DNA of 64,000 nucleotides from Yeosuana aquiaggeris (GTDB taxonomy: Bacteria; Bacteroidota; Bacteroidia; Flavobacteriales; Flavobacteriaceae), in NCBI RefSeq assembly GCF_044003965.1, contig NZ_JBAWKC010000004.1, positions 248,001-312,000 of the forward strand. The letters are read 5' to 3'. Positions 32,986 to 41,993 of this stretch are shown here, one piece after another; position 1 is the first letter of the stretch; each line of letters begins with the position of its first letter. Under the pieces are notes generated by a model. It made no database searches. It was not told the origin of the DNA and was given only the letters and a program-made list of their open reading frames with translations. The translations under genes were made by a program, and so were the position numbers.

Positions 32986-33960
32986 ATGGTTTTAGAAAAA
33001 GAGGTTATAATTGTTGGTGGAGGTCCTATAGGCATTGCCTGTGCCTTAGAATGTAAAAAAAGAGGCTGGAATTATTTAGTTTTAGAAAAAGGCGCCTTAA
33101 CAAATTCCTTATTTAATTACCCAAAAAACATGACCTTTTTTTCAACTTCTGAAAAATTAGAAATTGATGACATTCCATTTATCAGTAAAAACCCGAAACC
33201 AAACAGAGATGAAGCTTTAGAATATTACAGACGCGTGGCGACTTCAAATACATTACATTTAAATTTATATGAAGTCGTTACAAGCATTAATAAAGAGGAT
33301 ACTTTATTTAAAATTGAAACTAATAGGAATCATTATATTACCAAAAAAGTCATCCTTGCCACCGGGTTTTATGATATTCCCAAACTTTTAAATGTTCCGG
33401 GTGAACAGCTCCCTAAAGTAACTCACTATTATAAAGAAGCACATCCATACAGTATGCAAAGTGTCATTATTGTTGGAGCGAGTAATTCATCAGTTGATGC
33501 TGCTCTTGAAATTTGGCGCAAAGGCGGCCATGTTACGATGATAATAAGAGGCAAAGATATAGGTGAAAGAGTGAAATATTGGGTAAGACCAGATATTTTG
33601 AATCGAATTGAAGAAGGTAGCATAAAAGCTTTTTACAATTCAGAAATAGTTGAAATTAAAGAACATGAGGTGATTATTTCTACGCCTGAAGGCATTAAAA
33701 ATATTCCAAATGATTATGTTCTTGCACTTACGGGATACCAACCTGATTTAAATTTTTTAAAAGCCATTGGTGTTGATTTATCTCATGAAGAAAATAAAAT
33801 TCCTAAATATAACTCAGAAACTATGGAGACGAATATTGTAGGTCTCTATTTAGCAGGCGTTATATGTGGCGGTATGGAAACCCATAAATGGTTTATTGAA
33901 AACTCACGCATGCATGCTAAACAGATTGTAAAGCACATTGAAAAATCTAAAGAAAGGTAG
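32986..33960 (+). CDS. ypdA: YpdA-family FAD/NADPH-dependent (bacillithiol) disulfide reductase
   Basis: A 324-residue flavoprotein of the thioredoxin-reductase fold. VIIVGGGPIGIACALE near residue 7 binds FAD, IIVGASNSSVDAALE near 160 binds NADPH, and GLYLAGVICGG is the late FAD motif. The N-terminal NYPKNMTFFSTSEKLEI block is diagnostic of YpdA/Bdr, which reduces bacillithiol disulfide in bacillithiol-using bacteria. It lacks the CxxC redox pair of thioredoxin reductases, as expected. It lies 16 bases after the MFS gene. Confidence 0.88.
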   Translation: MVLEKEVIIVGGGPIGIACALECKKRGWNYLVLEKGALTNSLFNYPKNMTFFSTSEKLEIDDIPFISKNPKPNRDEALEYYRRVATSNTLHLNLYEVVTSINKEDTLFKIETNRNHYITKKVILATGFYDIPKLLNVPGEQLPKVTHYYKEAHPYSMQSVIIVGASNSSVDAALEIWRKGGHVTMIIRGKDIGERVKYWVRPDILNRIEEGSIKAFYNSEIVEIKEHEVIISTPEGIKNIPNDYVLALTGYQPDLNFLKAIGVDLSHEENKIPKYNSETMETNIVGLYLAGVICGGMETHKWFIENSRMHAKQIVKHIEKSKER

Positions 33961-33963
33961 ATT

Positions 33964-34527
33964 TTAAATCGTATAAAACATTTCGGGCGTTATTTTATTA
34001 AACTCTTTATCTCTATCCAACTTGTTTTCATACTTTTCTAAACCACTCTTAATAATTTCTTGCATGTCGTTTTGATCTTTTAGCAATTCATTTTCATCAA
34101 AAACTATAGGTTCCTTTTTTGTCAAGAGTTTAAAAACTCGTTTCATTTTCTTATCATCATTAAAATCTAAAATATTAAATTTTACACCCGCAGAGAATGC
34201 ACCCATCACAGCATTGGCCTCCACTATATAAATTTTATCTGCTAAAAGATCGGCTTCTAGATAATCCGTATTTTCGCCTTTTACCCAAAATAAGTGTTTT
34301 CCTGGTTCACATTCATATCTCAAATAGTTTTTATCTTTAAATTTTCCCAAGTATTTTTCACCATCAAAGAAGCGAAAATTCATGATAGCCCCTAAAGCTG
34401 AAGTGCGCATTATATATATAACTGATTTATTCTCTGATGGGGATTGAAATGTATTTTGGGCCTCTACTTTGGAAAAGGGTAATACTAAAATAACTGCTGT
34501 AAAAAAGAAAGTTTTAACAGATTTCAT
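33964..34527 (-). CDS. Secreted DUF2846-like protein
   Basis: A 187-residue protein with a cleavable signal peptide (MKSVKTFFFTAVILVLPFSKVEAQ, written here only by its ends, MKSVKTFF to VEAQ). The segment KSVIYIMRTSALG, FDGEKYLGKFKDKNYLRYECEPGKHLFWV (start and end seen as FDGEKYLG and GKHLFW) fits DUF2846-type beta-sandwich proteins. It is convergent with ypdA, with a 3-base gap. Function unknown; the domain assignment is moderate. Confidence 0.68.
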   Translation of the reverse strand: MKSVKTFFFTAVILVLPFSKVEAQNTFQSPSENKSVIYIMRTSALGAIMNFRFFDGEKYLGKFKDKNYLRYECEPGKHLFWVKGENTDYLEADLLADKIYIVEANAVMGAFSAGVKFNILDFNDDKKMKRVFKLLTKKEPIVFDENELLKDQNDMQEIIKSGLEKYENKLDRDKEFNKITPEMFYTI

Positions 34528-34566
34528 AACCTTATATTTTGTTATCTAAAGATAATTAAAATAAGA

Positions 34567-35010
34567 CTATTTCACTGGTTTTACCTCATTGTATTTTACC
34601 ACATGCGACAAAACAATTTGAGTCTTAGTTTCGCCATAAACAATAAGCTGGTCAATGAAAGATTCTAAATGTTTTTGATTTTTAAAAACTACTTCCATCA
34701 CAATATTTTCATTTCCCGTAATTCTATAACAATTCAAAACCTCATCATAGGTTTTTACTTTTTCAAGAAATGGTTTTAACATGCCCATGAACGCTCTCAG
34801 AGTTATTAAGGCTTTTAACTGATAGCCAACATCTAAAGGAGATACCGAGGTTTTATATCCTTGTATAATTCCTGCGTCTTCCATTTTTTTTATGCGCTCT
34901 GAAACTGCAGGAGAACTTATACCAACAATTTTCCCAATAGCCACATTTGATTGTCTGGCATTAACCTGCAGACACTTTAAAATCTTCCAATTTAAAGAAT
35001 CTAATATCAT
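34567..35010 (-). CDS. Lrp/AsnC family transcriptional regulator
   Basis: A 147-residue protein. The N-terminal winged helix-turn-helix (LDSLNWKILKCLQVNARQSN, then GISSPAVSERIKKMEDAGII) is followed by a RAM/AsnC ligand-binding domain (about 65-140) with the loop CYRITGNENIVMEVV. Such regulators bind amino acids and form octamers. A perfect 11-bp inverted repeat just upstream (35040-35069) is a natural autoregulatory site. The effector is unknown. Confidence 0.92.
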   Translation of the reverse strand: MILDSLNWKILKCLQVNARQSNVAIGKIVGISSPAVSERIKKMEDAGIIQGYKTSVSPLDVGYQLKALITLRAFMGMLKPFLEKVKTYDEVLNCYRITGNENIVMEVVFKNQKHLESFIDQLIVYGETKTQIVLSHVVKYNEVKPVK

Positions 35011-35039
35011 TAAATAAATTTAACTATTAAAACTTAATT

Positions 35040-35069
35040 ATTAAAGTAAATATACAATTTTACTTTAAT
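35040..35069. promoter_or_regulatory. Perfect inverted repeat upstream of the Lrp/AsnC gene
   Basis: ATTAAAGTAAA at 35040-35050 and TTTACTTTAAT at 35059-35069 form an 11-bp dyad with an 8-base spacer, 30 bases upstream of the Lrp/AsnC start and 57 bases before the divergent gene at 35126. It has no T run, so it is unlikely to be a terminator. I infer an operator. Confidence 0.5.
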
Positions 35070-35125
35070 ATTAATAGTATAAATTGCTTACTTGTAAGTA
35101 ATTTTGATAAAATTGCTTTTAAAAG

Positions 35126-35521
35126 ATGTTGCCTACTATTCCATCCCACTTATCTGATCTGCCTATTTATAAAAAGGCTATGGAAATTTATATCTTATCT
35201 CGAAGTATTTCGTCTTATATTCAGTATGACTTGATAGATATCAAAGCAGATGGTACTGAAAATACAGATATTTATTTTTCTGGTGACATCATTCAACAAT
35301 CAGTGTCATTAGGACCAGTTATAGTAAATGCAGAATTAGAGCGTTATTCTGACAAAAAGTATAAACATATAGAAGCATTACAGCGACTTACAAGTCTGTT
35401 ATATAAAAATTCTTTTCGTTTAGAATATTCAAATAGTAACGGTAAAGACTTTTTACCAATATTACGAAGTGAATTGAAAAAATTTAAAAAGCTTCAACGT
35501 AACTGGATGTTAACCTTGTAA
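35126..35521 (+). CDS. Uncharacterised helical protein, possibly a diverged IVS-type four-helix bundle
   Basis: A 131-residue protein. It is mostly helical: LPIYKKAMEIYILSRSISS at the N-terminus, DIIQQSVSLGPVIVNAELER in the middle, and a basic C-terminal helix ending KKLQRNWMLTL. The order and spacing of these helices resemble the four-helix bundle protein at 7380 (VWKKSMDLVELIYDF, then QMKRVVVSIPSNLAEG), but identity is low. It is divergent from the Lrp/AsnC regulator across the inverted repeat. I do not recognise a named family with certainty. Confidence 0.6.
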   Translation: MLPTIPSHLSDLPIYKKAMEIYILSRSISSYIQYDLIDIKADGTENTDIYFSGDIIQQSVSLGPVIVNAELERYSDKKYKHIEALQRLTSLLYKNSFRLEYSNSNGKDFLPILRSELKKFKKLQRNWMLTL

Positions 35522-35544
35522 TTTTAGTAAAAAATTCTTTTTAG

Positions 35545-35691
35545 CTATTTAAAGCGCACCTCTTGCTGATTATTTAAAATAATGGCTTCTATTTGGTAAT
35601 ATTTTTCAGATTTTATAATGTTTAATAACCAATCTACATGGTTTTTAGATTTTCTTTGAAAATTATAATTAAGTGAAGTTTCCATAGTCAT
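35545..35691 (-). CDS. Hypothetical 48-aa protein
   Basis: The minus-strand ATG at 35691 opens a 48-codon frame beginning MTMETSLNYNFQRKSKNHVD and ending NNQQEVRFK. It is amphipathic, with a central helix-like HVDWLLNIIKSEKYYQIEAI, and composition is coding-like. It is convergent with 35126-35521 (23-base gap). No family recognised; a second in-frame ATG lies 6 bases in. Confidence 0.45.
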   Translation of the reverse strand: MTMETSLNYNFQRKSKNHVDWLLNIIKSEKYYQIEAIILNNQQEVRFK

Positions 35692-36002
35692 AGTTTATTT
35701 TTAAAAGATTAAATAATAGTTACAATAAATTTAGAGACAAGACAAAATTAACTAGGGTAACTGAAACTATAATAACAAAGAATAAGATATTAGTTGTATG
35801 GGCAGATTCTTCCTTTTATCGCAAACCCAAGACAAAATTCAACGATTATCTGCAATGTTAAAATGAAATATTTTGCTTTAAGTTATTAAGTAAGCATTAT
35901 TGATTATTTGTTGATTCTTTCAAAAATTATCAGCAAAAAAAATCACACATAATTATATGTGTGATTCTGGTTCTCAAAGAGAAAACACTTATGCTAAATA
36001 GC
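35692..36002. other. Intergenic region
   Basis: This 311-bp gap holds the icmF terminator at 35935-35966 and the upstream region of the 48-aa frame. I see no further gene, repeat or RNA structure. Confidence 0.6.
35935..35966 (-). terminator. Intrinsic terminator of the icmF transcript
   Basis: An 11-bp perfect stem AATCACACATA / TATGTGTGATT with loop ATTA; on the minus strand it is followed by a run of T (35942-35935). It lies about 40 bases past the icmF stop. Confidence 0.88.
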
Positions 36003-39000
36003 TTACATGTTTCTTCTATACTGGCCTCCTACTTCAAACAAAGCGTTAGTAATCTGTCCTAAAGAGCAGACCTTACAAACTTCCATTAAAGCTTCAAAAA
36101 TGTTTTGATTATGAACGGCTACATTTTGTAATTCCTTCAATATATCATCCGATTTATTTGCCGCATGCAAATTATGCAACGTTTTAATTTGAAATTGTTT
36201 TTCTTCTTCTGTTGCCCTAATAACTTCTTTTGGTTGTATTGTTGGTGAACCTTTACTACTTAAAAAGGTATTGACTCCGATAATTGGAAATTCACCATTA
36301 TGCTTTAAGGTTTCGTAGTATAAACTCTCTTCCTGAATTTTGCTCCGTTGATACATAGTTTCCATAGCTCCTAATACGCCTCCGCGTTCGGTAATTCTAT
36401 CAAATTCCATCAACACAGCTTCTTCAACCAAATCAGTTAATTCCTCAATGATAAATGATCCTTGAATTGGGTTTTCATTCTTTGCCAATCCCAGTTCTTT
36501 ATTAATAATAAGTTGTATGGCCATAGCACGACGAACAGATTCTTCTGTGGGTGTTGTTATGGCTTCATCATAGGCATTGGTATGCAAAGAATTACAATTA
36601 TCATAGATAGCATATAAAGCCTGAAGTGTGGTACGGATATCATTAAAATCAATTTCCTGAGCATGCAAACTACGCCCGGATGTTTGAATATGGTATTTTA
36701 ACATTTGAGCCCGCTCATTAGCGCCATATTTATGTTTCATGGCCTTTGCCCAAATTTTTCGCGCTACACGTCCAATAACAGCATATTCCGGATCAATACC
36801 GTTTGAAAAAAAGAAAGATAAATTTGGTCCAAACTTATTAATATTCATGCCTCTGCTCAGGTAATATTCTACGTACGTAAATCCATTAGACAATGTTAAG
36901 GCTAATTGGGTAATAGGATTGGCCCCAGCTTCTGCAATATGATAACCCGAAATAGAGACCGAATAAAAATTGCGCACTTTGTTTTCAATAAAATACTCCT
37001 GAACATCACCCATTAAACGCAATGCAAATTCGGTTGAAAATATACAGGTATTCTGTGCCTGATCTTCTTTTAAAATATCAGCTTGCACCGTTCCTCTGAC
37101 TTGTGCAATTGTTTTTATTTTAATGTCTTCATAAACCTCCTTAGAAAGTACTTGATCGCCAGTAACACCAAGCAACATTAAACCCAACCCGTCATTTGTT
37201 TCAGGTAATTCTCCATTATATTGAGGACGAACTTTTCCTTTATATAGTTTGTTTATCTGCGCTTCAACAACCTTTTCTAATCCGTTTTCCTTTATGTATA
37301 TTTCACATTGCTGATCAATAGCTGCATTCATAAAAAACCCTAATAACATAGGAGCCGGTCCATTTATAGTCATACTCACTGAAGTCAATTCATGGGCTAA
37401 ATTAAATCCGGAATATAATTTCTTAGCGTCATCTAAACAACAAATGGAAACTCCTGCATTTCCAATTTTCCCATAGATATCTGGTCTGAAATCCGGATCA
37501 TTACCGTAAAGCGTCACACTATCAAAAGCGGTTGACAACCGTTTGGCAGGTAATCCTGCACTCACATAATGAAAACGCCTGTTGGTTCTTTCAGGTCCAC
37601 CTTCTCCAGCAAACATTCTTGCTGGATCTTCTCCTAAGCGTTTAAAAGGATATAAGCCCGCTGTATAAGGAAATTCTCCTGGAACATTTTCCTGCAAGGT
37701 CCAATTTAATATATCTCCCCATGCCTGATATTTTGGTAAGGCCACTTTAGGAATTTGTATATGCGATAATGATTCTGAATGTGTTTCGATTTTTATTTCT
37801 TTACCGCGTACTTTAAAAGAATAAATAGGGTTTTTATATTTATTTACCTTTTCTTCCCAACCTAGCAGTATTTCCCAATTATATGGATCAAGGTTTAATT
37901 TTACTCTGTCAAACTCGCCAAGTAATAACTTTATAAAATCTTTATTTTCAAGACCATCATTAAATTCTATCTCTAACCCTACTTTATCCAACCTTGGTTT
38001 ATCTCCCAATACTGATTCTAAGGTTTTGTAAATACCGTATAACTTTTGAGCTACTTCTGCTTGCTGAGAAGCTGTTTTGTCATAAGCACGATTATTTTCC
38101 GCAATTTCAGATAAATAGCGTGTTCTTGCAGGTGGAATCACAAAGATCTTCTCACTCATTTCATTTGAAATGGTAAAGGTTGATTTCAGTTCAGCCTTTG
38201 TTTTGTTGACAATGGTGTCCATCACGGCCTTGTAAAGCGTATTCATTCCGGGATCATTAAACTGAGAAGCAATAGTGCCATAAACCGGCAAATCGTCTTG
38301 ATTCATGTGCCATAATTCATGATTCCTCATGTACTGCTTTTTGACATCCCTTAAGGCATCTAATGAGCCACGTTTATCAAATTTATTGATAGCCACCAAA
38401 TCTGCAAAATCAAGCATATCAATTTTTTCCAGTTGCGTCGCAGCCCCAAATTCAGGCGTCATGACGTACAACGACACATCGCTATGCTCAATAATTTCAG
38501 TATCAGATTGCCCAATACCAGAAGTTTCTAAAATAATCAAATCATACTCTGCGGCCTTTAAAACTTCAACCGCTTCATTAACATATTTGGATAAAGCCAA
38601 ATTTGATTGACGCGTTGCCAAACTACGCATGTAAACACGAGGATTGTTAATAGCATTCATTCGGATTCTATCTCCTAAAAGAGCGCCACCTGTTTTTCGT
38701 TTTGATGGATCTACAGATACAATTCCCACCGTTTTATTGGGAAAATCAATTAAAAACCGCCTTACCAATTCATCTACTAATGATGATTTCCCAGCACCAC
38801 CAGTTCCTGTAATTCCTAAAACTGGAGTTGTAGAGGTTTTGTTTTTAGAATGAATTGCCGCTAAGGTTTTTTTAGCGATCTCAGGAAAGTTTTCTGCTGA
38901 TGATATGACTCTTGCTATTTCCTTTGAATCTTTATTTTTTAGTGTATTTATGTCAGTATCTAAAACATCTCCTATCGCAAAATCAGATTTTTCAACCAAA

Positions 39001-39413
39001 TCATTAATCATCCCTTGCAAGCCCATTTCACGTCCATCATCTGGAGAATAAATACGTGAAATGCCATAATCCATTAACTCTTTTATTTCAGAAGGCAAAA
39101 TAACGCCGCCGCCGCCGCCAAAAATTTTTATATGTTCAGATCCTTTTTCTTTTAATAGATCATACATGTATTTAAAATACTCATTATGACCACCTTGATA
39201 TGACGTTAAACAAATGGCATTCACATCCTCCTGAATAGCGGTATTCACCACTTCATCAACACTTCTATCATGTCCTAAATGAATCACTTCAACACCAGTA
39301 GACTGTATAATTCTTCTCATTATATTAATGGAGGCATCATGCCCATCAAATAGTGAAGCTGCTGTGACTATTCTAATTTTATACTTTGGTTTATATGGAG
39401 CTATTTGTTTCAT
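36003..39413 (-). CDS. icmF: Fused isobutyryl-CoA mutase IcmF (B12 domain, G-protein chaperone, mutase)
   Basis: An 1136-residue protein with three parts. A cobalamin-binding domain (about 1-145) has DGHDAS at 23-28, whose His25 should be the lower axial ligand, and GGGGGV near 100. A MeaI-type GTPase chaperone has GTGGAGKS at 203-210. A C-terminal acyl-CoA mutase barrel (about 560-1090) has EFPYTAGLYPF, SISGYHIAEAGA and SLHTNAYDEA. It interconverts isobutyryl-CoA and n-butyryl-CoA with adenosylcobalamin. The last residue of the usual DxHxxG motif is Ser instead of Gly. The cofactor should come from the adenosyltransferase at 15519. Confidence 0.93.
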   Translation of the reverse strand: MKQIAPYKPKYKIRIVTAASLFDGHDASINIMRRIIQSTGVEVIHLGHDRSVDEVVNTAIQEDVNAICLTSYQGGHNEYFKYMYDLLKEKGSEHIKIFGGGGGVILPSEIKELMDYGISRIYSPDDGREMGLQGMINDLVEKSDFAIGDVLDTDINTLKNKDSKEIARVISSAENFPEIAKKTLAAIHSKNKTSTTPVLGITGTGGAGKSSLVDELVRRFLIDFPNKTVGIVSVDPSKRKTGGALLGDRIRMNAINNPRVYMRSLATRQSNLALSKYVNEAVEVLKAAEYDLIILETSGIGQSDTEIIEHSDVSLYVMTPEFGAATQLEKIDMLDFADLVAINKFDKRGSLDALRDVKKQYMRNHELWHMNQDDLPVYGTIASQFNDPGMNTLYKAVMDTIVNKTKAELKSTFTISNEMSEKIFVIPPARTRYLSEIAENNRAYDKTASQQAEVAQKLYGIYKTLESVLGDKPRLDKVGLEIEFNDGLENKDFIKLLLGEFDRVKLNLDPYNWEILLGWEEKVNKYKNPIYSFKVRGKEIKIETHSESLSHIQIPKVALPKYQAWGDILNWTLQENVPGEFPYTAGLYPFKRLGEDPARMFAGEGGPERTNRRFHYVSAGLPAKRLSTAFDSVTLYGNDPDFRPDIYGKIGNAGVSICCLDDAKKLYSGFNLAHELTSVSMTINGPAPMLLGFFMNAAIDQQCEIYIKENGLEKVVEAQINKLYKGKVRPQYNGELPETNDGLGLMLLGVTGDQVLSKEVYEDIKIKTIAQVRGTVQADILKEDQAQNTCIFSTEFALRLMGDVQEYFIENKVRNFYSVSISGYHIAEAGANPITQLALTLSNGFTYVEYYLSRGMNINKFGPNLSFFFSNGIDPEYAVIGRVARKIWAKAMKHKYGANERAQMLKYHIQTSGRSLHAQEIDFNDIRTTLQALYAIYDNCNSLHTNAYDEAITTPTEESVRRAMAIQLIINKELGLAKNENPIQGSFIIEELTDLVEEAVLMEFDRITERGGVLGAMETMYQRSKIQEESLYYETLKHNGEFPIIGVNTFLSSKGSPTIQPKEVIRATEEEKQFQIKTLHNLHAANKSDDILKELQNVAVHNQNIFEALMEVCKVCSLGQITNALFEVGGQYRRNM

Positions 39414-39617
39414 TAATAAAATTATCTATTTTTTGCCCTGCAATTTACGGAATATTCAAAAAAATATACTAATTATCCTTAATTATATAAATCTATATTG
39501 AGATCCAAAGCTGTTCTTTTAAGCTATTTTAAACTAACAATAAAAACAAATTGTTATTAATAAAATTAAAAACATTAATACATTGAAAGATTATAAGATC
39601 AAAACTGTTAATTCTTC

Positions 39618-40565
39618 TCAATCAAGTGAAAAATCAGCGCCTTCTTTCGCAAAATGAAACCCCAAATTTTGAATACTATCGTTTAATGTACTCTTTTCCT
39701 TTAATGCAGGATTGGTATGATTTAAATGAATGAAATAGATTTTTGATTTTGTTTCTAAAGATTCCTTTTCAAACAATTTGACTGTTTCAACAATAAATGG
39801 ATGTGGAATTTCTTTCATAGGTCTCGATATTTCTCCATCTTTAAAAAAGCTTGCGTCAATAAAAGCATAATCCACCTTTTTAACTTCATCAACTATGCTT
39901 CGCTCCAACAAATACCATTTATTAATATCTGGAATAAATAAGGCGGATTTCAGTTTTCCTTGAATTTTATAACCAACGGTTTCAGAATATTCATCTCTGT
40001 GAGGCACTAAAAATGGAGTAATTTTTAAATCCTTATTTAAATTTATTGTTGAATCGTTGTGAAGTGGCTTTAATTCTATATTTTTCATAGTAACTAATTG
40101 ACTCCATGGACCGTTGGTCTCGAGATAATGTTTCATTCGTGGCATCACATATACGGGAATATCTTTAGCACTCATAGCTTCTTTTCCAAAATACATTAAA
40201 CCCGTATAATGCCCTATATGCCCATGGGTAAGAAAGACCCCATCAATGACATTACCATTATCTAAATGATTTGATTTCAAAATTTGTATTTGCTGGGTAA
40301 AATCAGGTGTCGCATCAAAAATATATTTTTTGTTGTCTTTTAAATCCACCAACCCTAAACTAACTATTAATTTTTTTGATTCAAAACCTTCATAAAATGC
40401 TCGACAACAGTCTTTGTCACAATTAATATGAGGAAATCCGGCATCTTGAGCCACGCCTAAAACAGTAATATATTGATTACTATGTTTTGAAGCCTTTTTA
40501 TACTTTTTTGAATCGCAGCTAACTAATAAAAAACTTAATGTTAAGAAATAAAAAAAAACTCTCAT
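39618..40565 (-). CDS. MBL-fold hydrolase lipoprotein, PqqB-like
   Basis: A 315-residue lipoprotein (LTLSFLLVSC, cysteine 17). After the signal come VLGVAQDAGFPHINCDKDCC and FDATPDFTQQI, a PqqB-like arrangement with a cysteine cluster, then LTHGHIGHYTGL, LVPHRDEYSETVGY, FIPDINKW and IHLNHTNP. The metal motif reads HGHIGH: the Asp of the canonical HxHxDH is Gly. No PQQ synthesis genes are nearby, so a role in PQQ synthesis is unlikely. It is divergent from the DUF4197 gene. Substrate unknown. Confidence 0.8.
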   Translation of the reverse strand: MRVFFYFLTLSFLLVSCDSKKYKKASKHSNQYITVLGVAQDAGFPHINCDKDCCRAFYEGFESKKLIVSLGLVDLKDNKKYIFDATPDFTQQIQILKSNHLDNGNVIDGVFLTHGHIGHYTGLMYFGKEAMSAKDIPVYVMPRMKHYLETNGPWSQLVTMKNIELKPLHNDSTINLNKDLKITPFLVPHRDEYSETVGYKIQGKLKSALFIPDINKWYLLERSIVDEVKKVDYAFIDASFFKDGEISRPMKEIPHPFIVETVKLFEKESLETKSKIYFIHLNHTNPALKEKSTLNDSIQNLGFHFAKEGADFSLD

Positions 40566-40604
40566 TTGTAAAACTTATATTTACCTAAATATATTAAAAA
40601 CGTC

Positions 40605-41315
40605 ATGATGTTAAGAAAACTATTCGCTTTTGTTCTCTTTTTTAATTTAATGTCTTGTGCAGAACTGCAACAAGTAGTGAACCAAATGCCACAAGGAAAT
40701 CCCATTATAAGTAATGCTGATATGGCTGCAGGATTGCGTCAGGCTTTAGATTTTGGAATAGAAAAACAAGTAAGTAAACTTACGCAAACTGATGGTTTCT
40801 ATAAAAATGAATTAGTGAAAATTTTATTACCGGAAGAACTACAAAAAGTTGATAAAGCCTTAAGAGATATTGGTTTGAGCAGTTTGGCTGATGAAGGAAT
40901 AAAAGCGCTTAACAGAGCTGCTGAAGATGCCGTAAAAGAAGCCACCCCTATTTTTGTAGATGCTGTCAAGGGAATTACTTTTTCTGATGCTAAAAACATA
41001 TTACTTGGAAATGATGATGCTGCCACACAATATTTATCGAGCAAAACACAAACAGCTTTATATGCCAAGTTTAATCCTGTGATTAAAAACTCATTCAATA
41101 AAGTCGGCGCTGATCAAATTTGGAGCAATTTAATAACTAAATACAATAATATCCCCTTTACAAGCAATGTCAATCCTGATTTAACAGATTATGTTACCAA
41201 TCAAGCATTAAAAGGTGTTTACACTATGATTGCGGTTGAAGAAAAAGATATCAGAACTAAGTTTAATTCAAGGACAACAGATTTGCTCAAGAAGGTATTT
41301 GCATTACAAGATTAA
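40605..41315 (+). CDS. DUF4197 domain lipoprotein
   Basis: A 236-residue lipoprotein (MLRKLFAFVLFFNLMSC). ADMAAGLRQALDFGIEKQV, ILLPEELQKVDKALRDIGL, ADEGIKALNRAAEDAVKEA and a late LTDYVTNQALKGVYTMIAVEE (start LTDYVTNQALKGV) match DUF4197, an all-helical family found in many Gram-negative bacteria. Two adjacent ATGs (40605 and 40608) make the exact start uncertain. Function unknown. Confidence 0.88.
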   Translation: MMLRKLFAFVLFFNLMSCAELQQVVNQMPQGNPIISNADMAAGLRQALDFGIEKQVSKLTQTDGFYKNELVKILLPEELQKVDKALRDIGLSSLADEGIKALNRAAEDAVKEATPIFVDAVKGITFSDAKNILLGNDDAATQYLSSKTQTALYAKFNPVIKNSFNKVGADQIWSNLITKYNNIPFTSNVNPDLTDYVTNQALKGVYTMIAVEEKDIRTKFNSRTTDLLKKVFALQD

Positions 41316-41342
41316 ATAACAGATTGCCCTTAAAAGAATAAC

Positions 41343-41847
41343 TTACTCTACATTTTTGTAAAATCTATCAAAAGCTATAGTCACGTCCTTATTATTGCTT
41401 ATCGTTTCCCATAATTGACGTACAGAACCATCATCGTTTAAAGTCCATGAAATACGATGATAAAATGGTTGCCCTTTTTATCAATTGACTCTTCAGATTG
41501 TAAAATCATTTGATCCTCTTTCCCGCTTCCTTTTAAATGCAGGTTCCCTCCCTGATTATCAATCCATAATTGCTCCCACTGATTACTAGTATCATTGTAA
41601 AAATTAAAACTAGTTCCAGTAAAATTCCCTTTTGCACTTATCCAATTTTCTTTCAGAATACAATTGTCATGAATTTTTTGAATACTATTTGTACCGGCTA
41701 AAGACCATCTTTATTTATAACTTGCCACGAACCTATCCAAAAATCAAAATCATCACGATTTCTTGTGCAACAAGAACAACTAGATTCTTGAGCAAAAAAT
41801 GAAGCAGAAAAACTTAAGAATAATAAAATAATTAATGAAAACTTCAT
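41343..41847 (-). pseudogene. Frameshifted gene for a secreted DFWIGSW-type protein
   Basis: From the ATG at 41847 the minus strand encodes a signal peptide (MKFSLIILLFLSFSASFFAQ), CSCCTRNRDDFDFWIGSWQV and stops at 41698. A second frame resumes at once (AGTNSIQKIHDNCILKENW, and later QWEQLWIDNQGGNLHLKGSG). A third frame, entered near 41475, gives PFYHRISWTLNDDGSVRQLW and ends at 41343. Each step needs one missing base restored (near 41702 and near 41473). Reassembled, it is an about 168-residue secreted protein of a DUF1579-like type. Real decay and sequencing error both remain possible. Confidence 0.75.
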
Positions 41848-41993
41848 TTCTTATTAATTGTTTTATTTATGAAATTTATTAAATAACTAACAATACTTAT
41901 AATAATTAACATAATTTAATACGATATTATTCATTATAATTTGGTTTTATGAAAAATTAATGTATATTTAATTACCTGAAAGTCAACTAGTAA

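Noticed and set aside
39414..39617. Possible gene or RNA in the gap before icmF
   Set aside because: The 204 bases are AT-rich with stops in all frames and no stable hairpin seen by eye.
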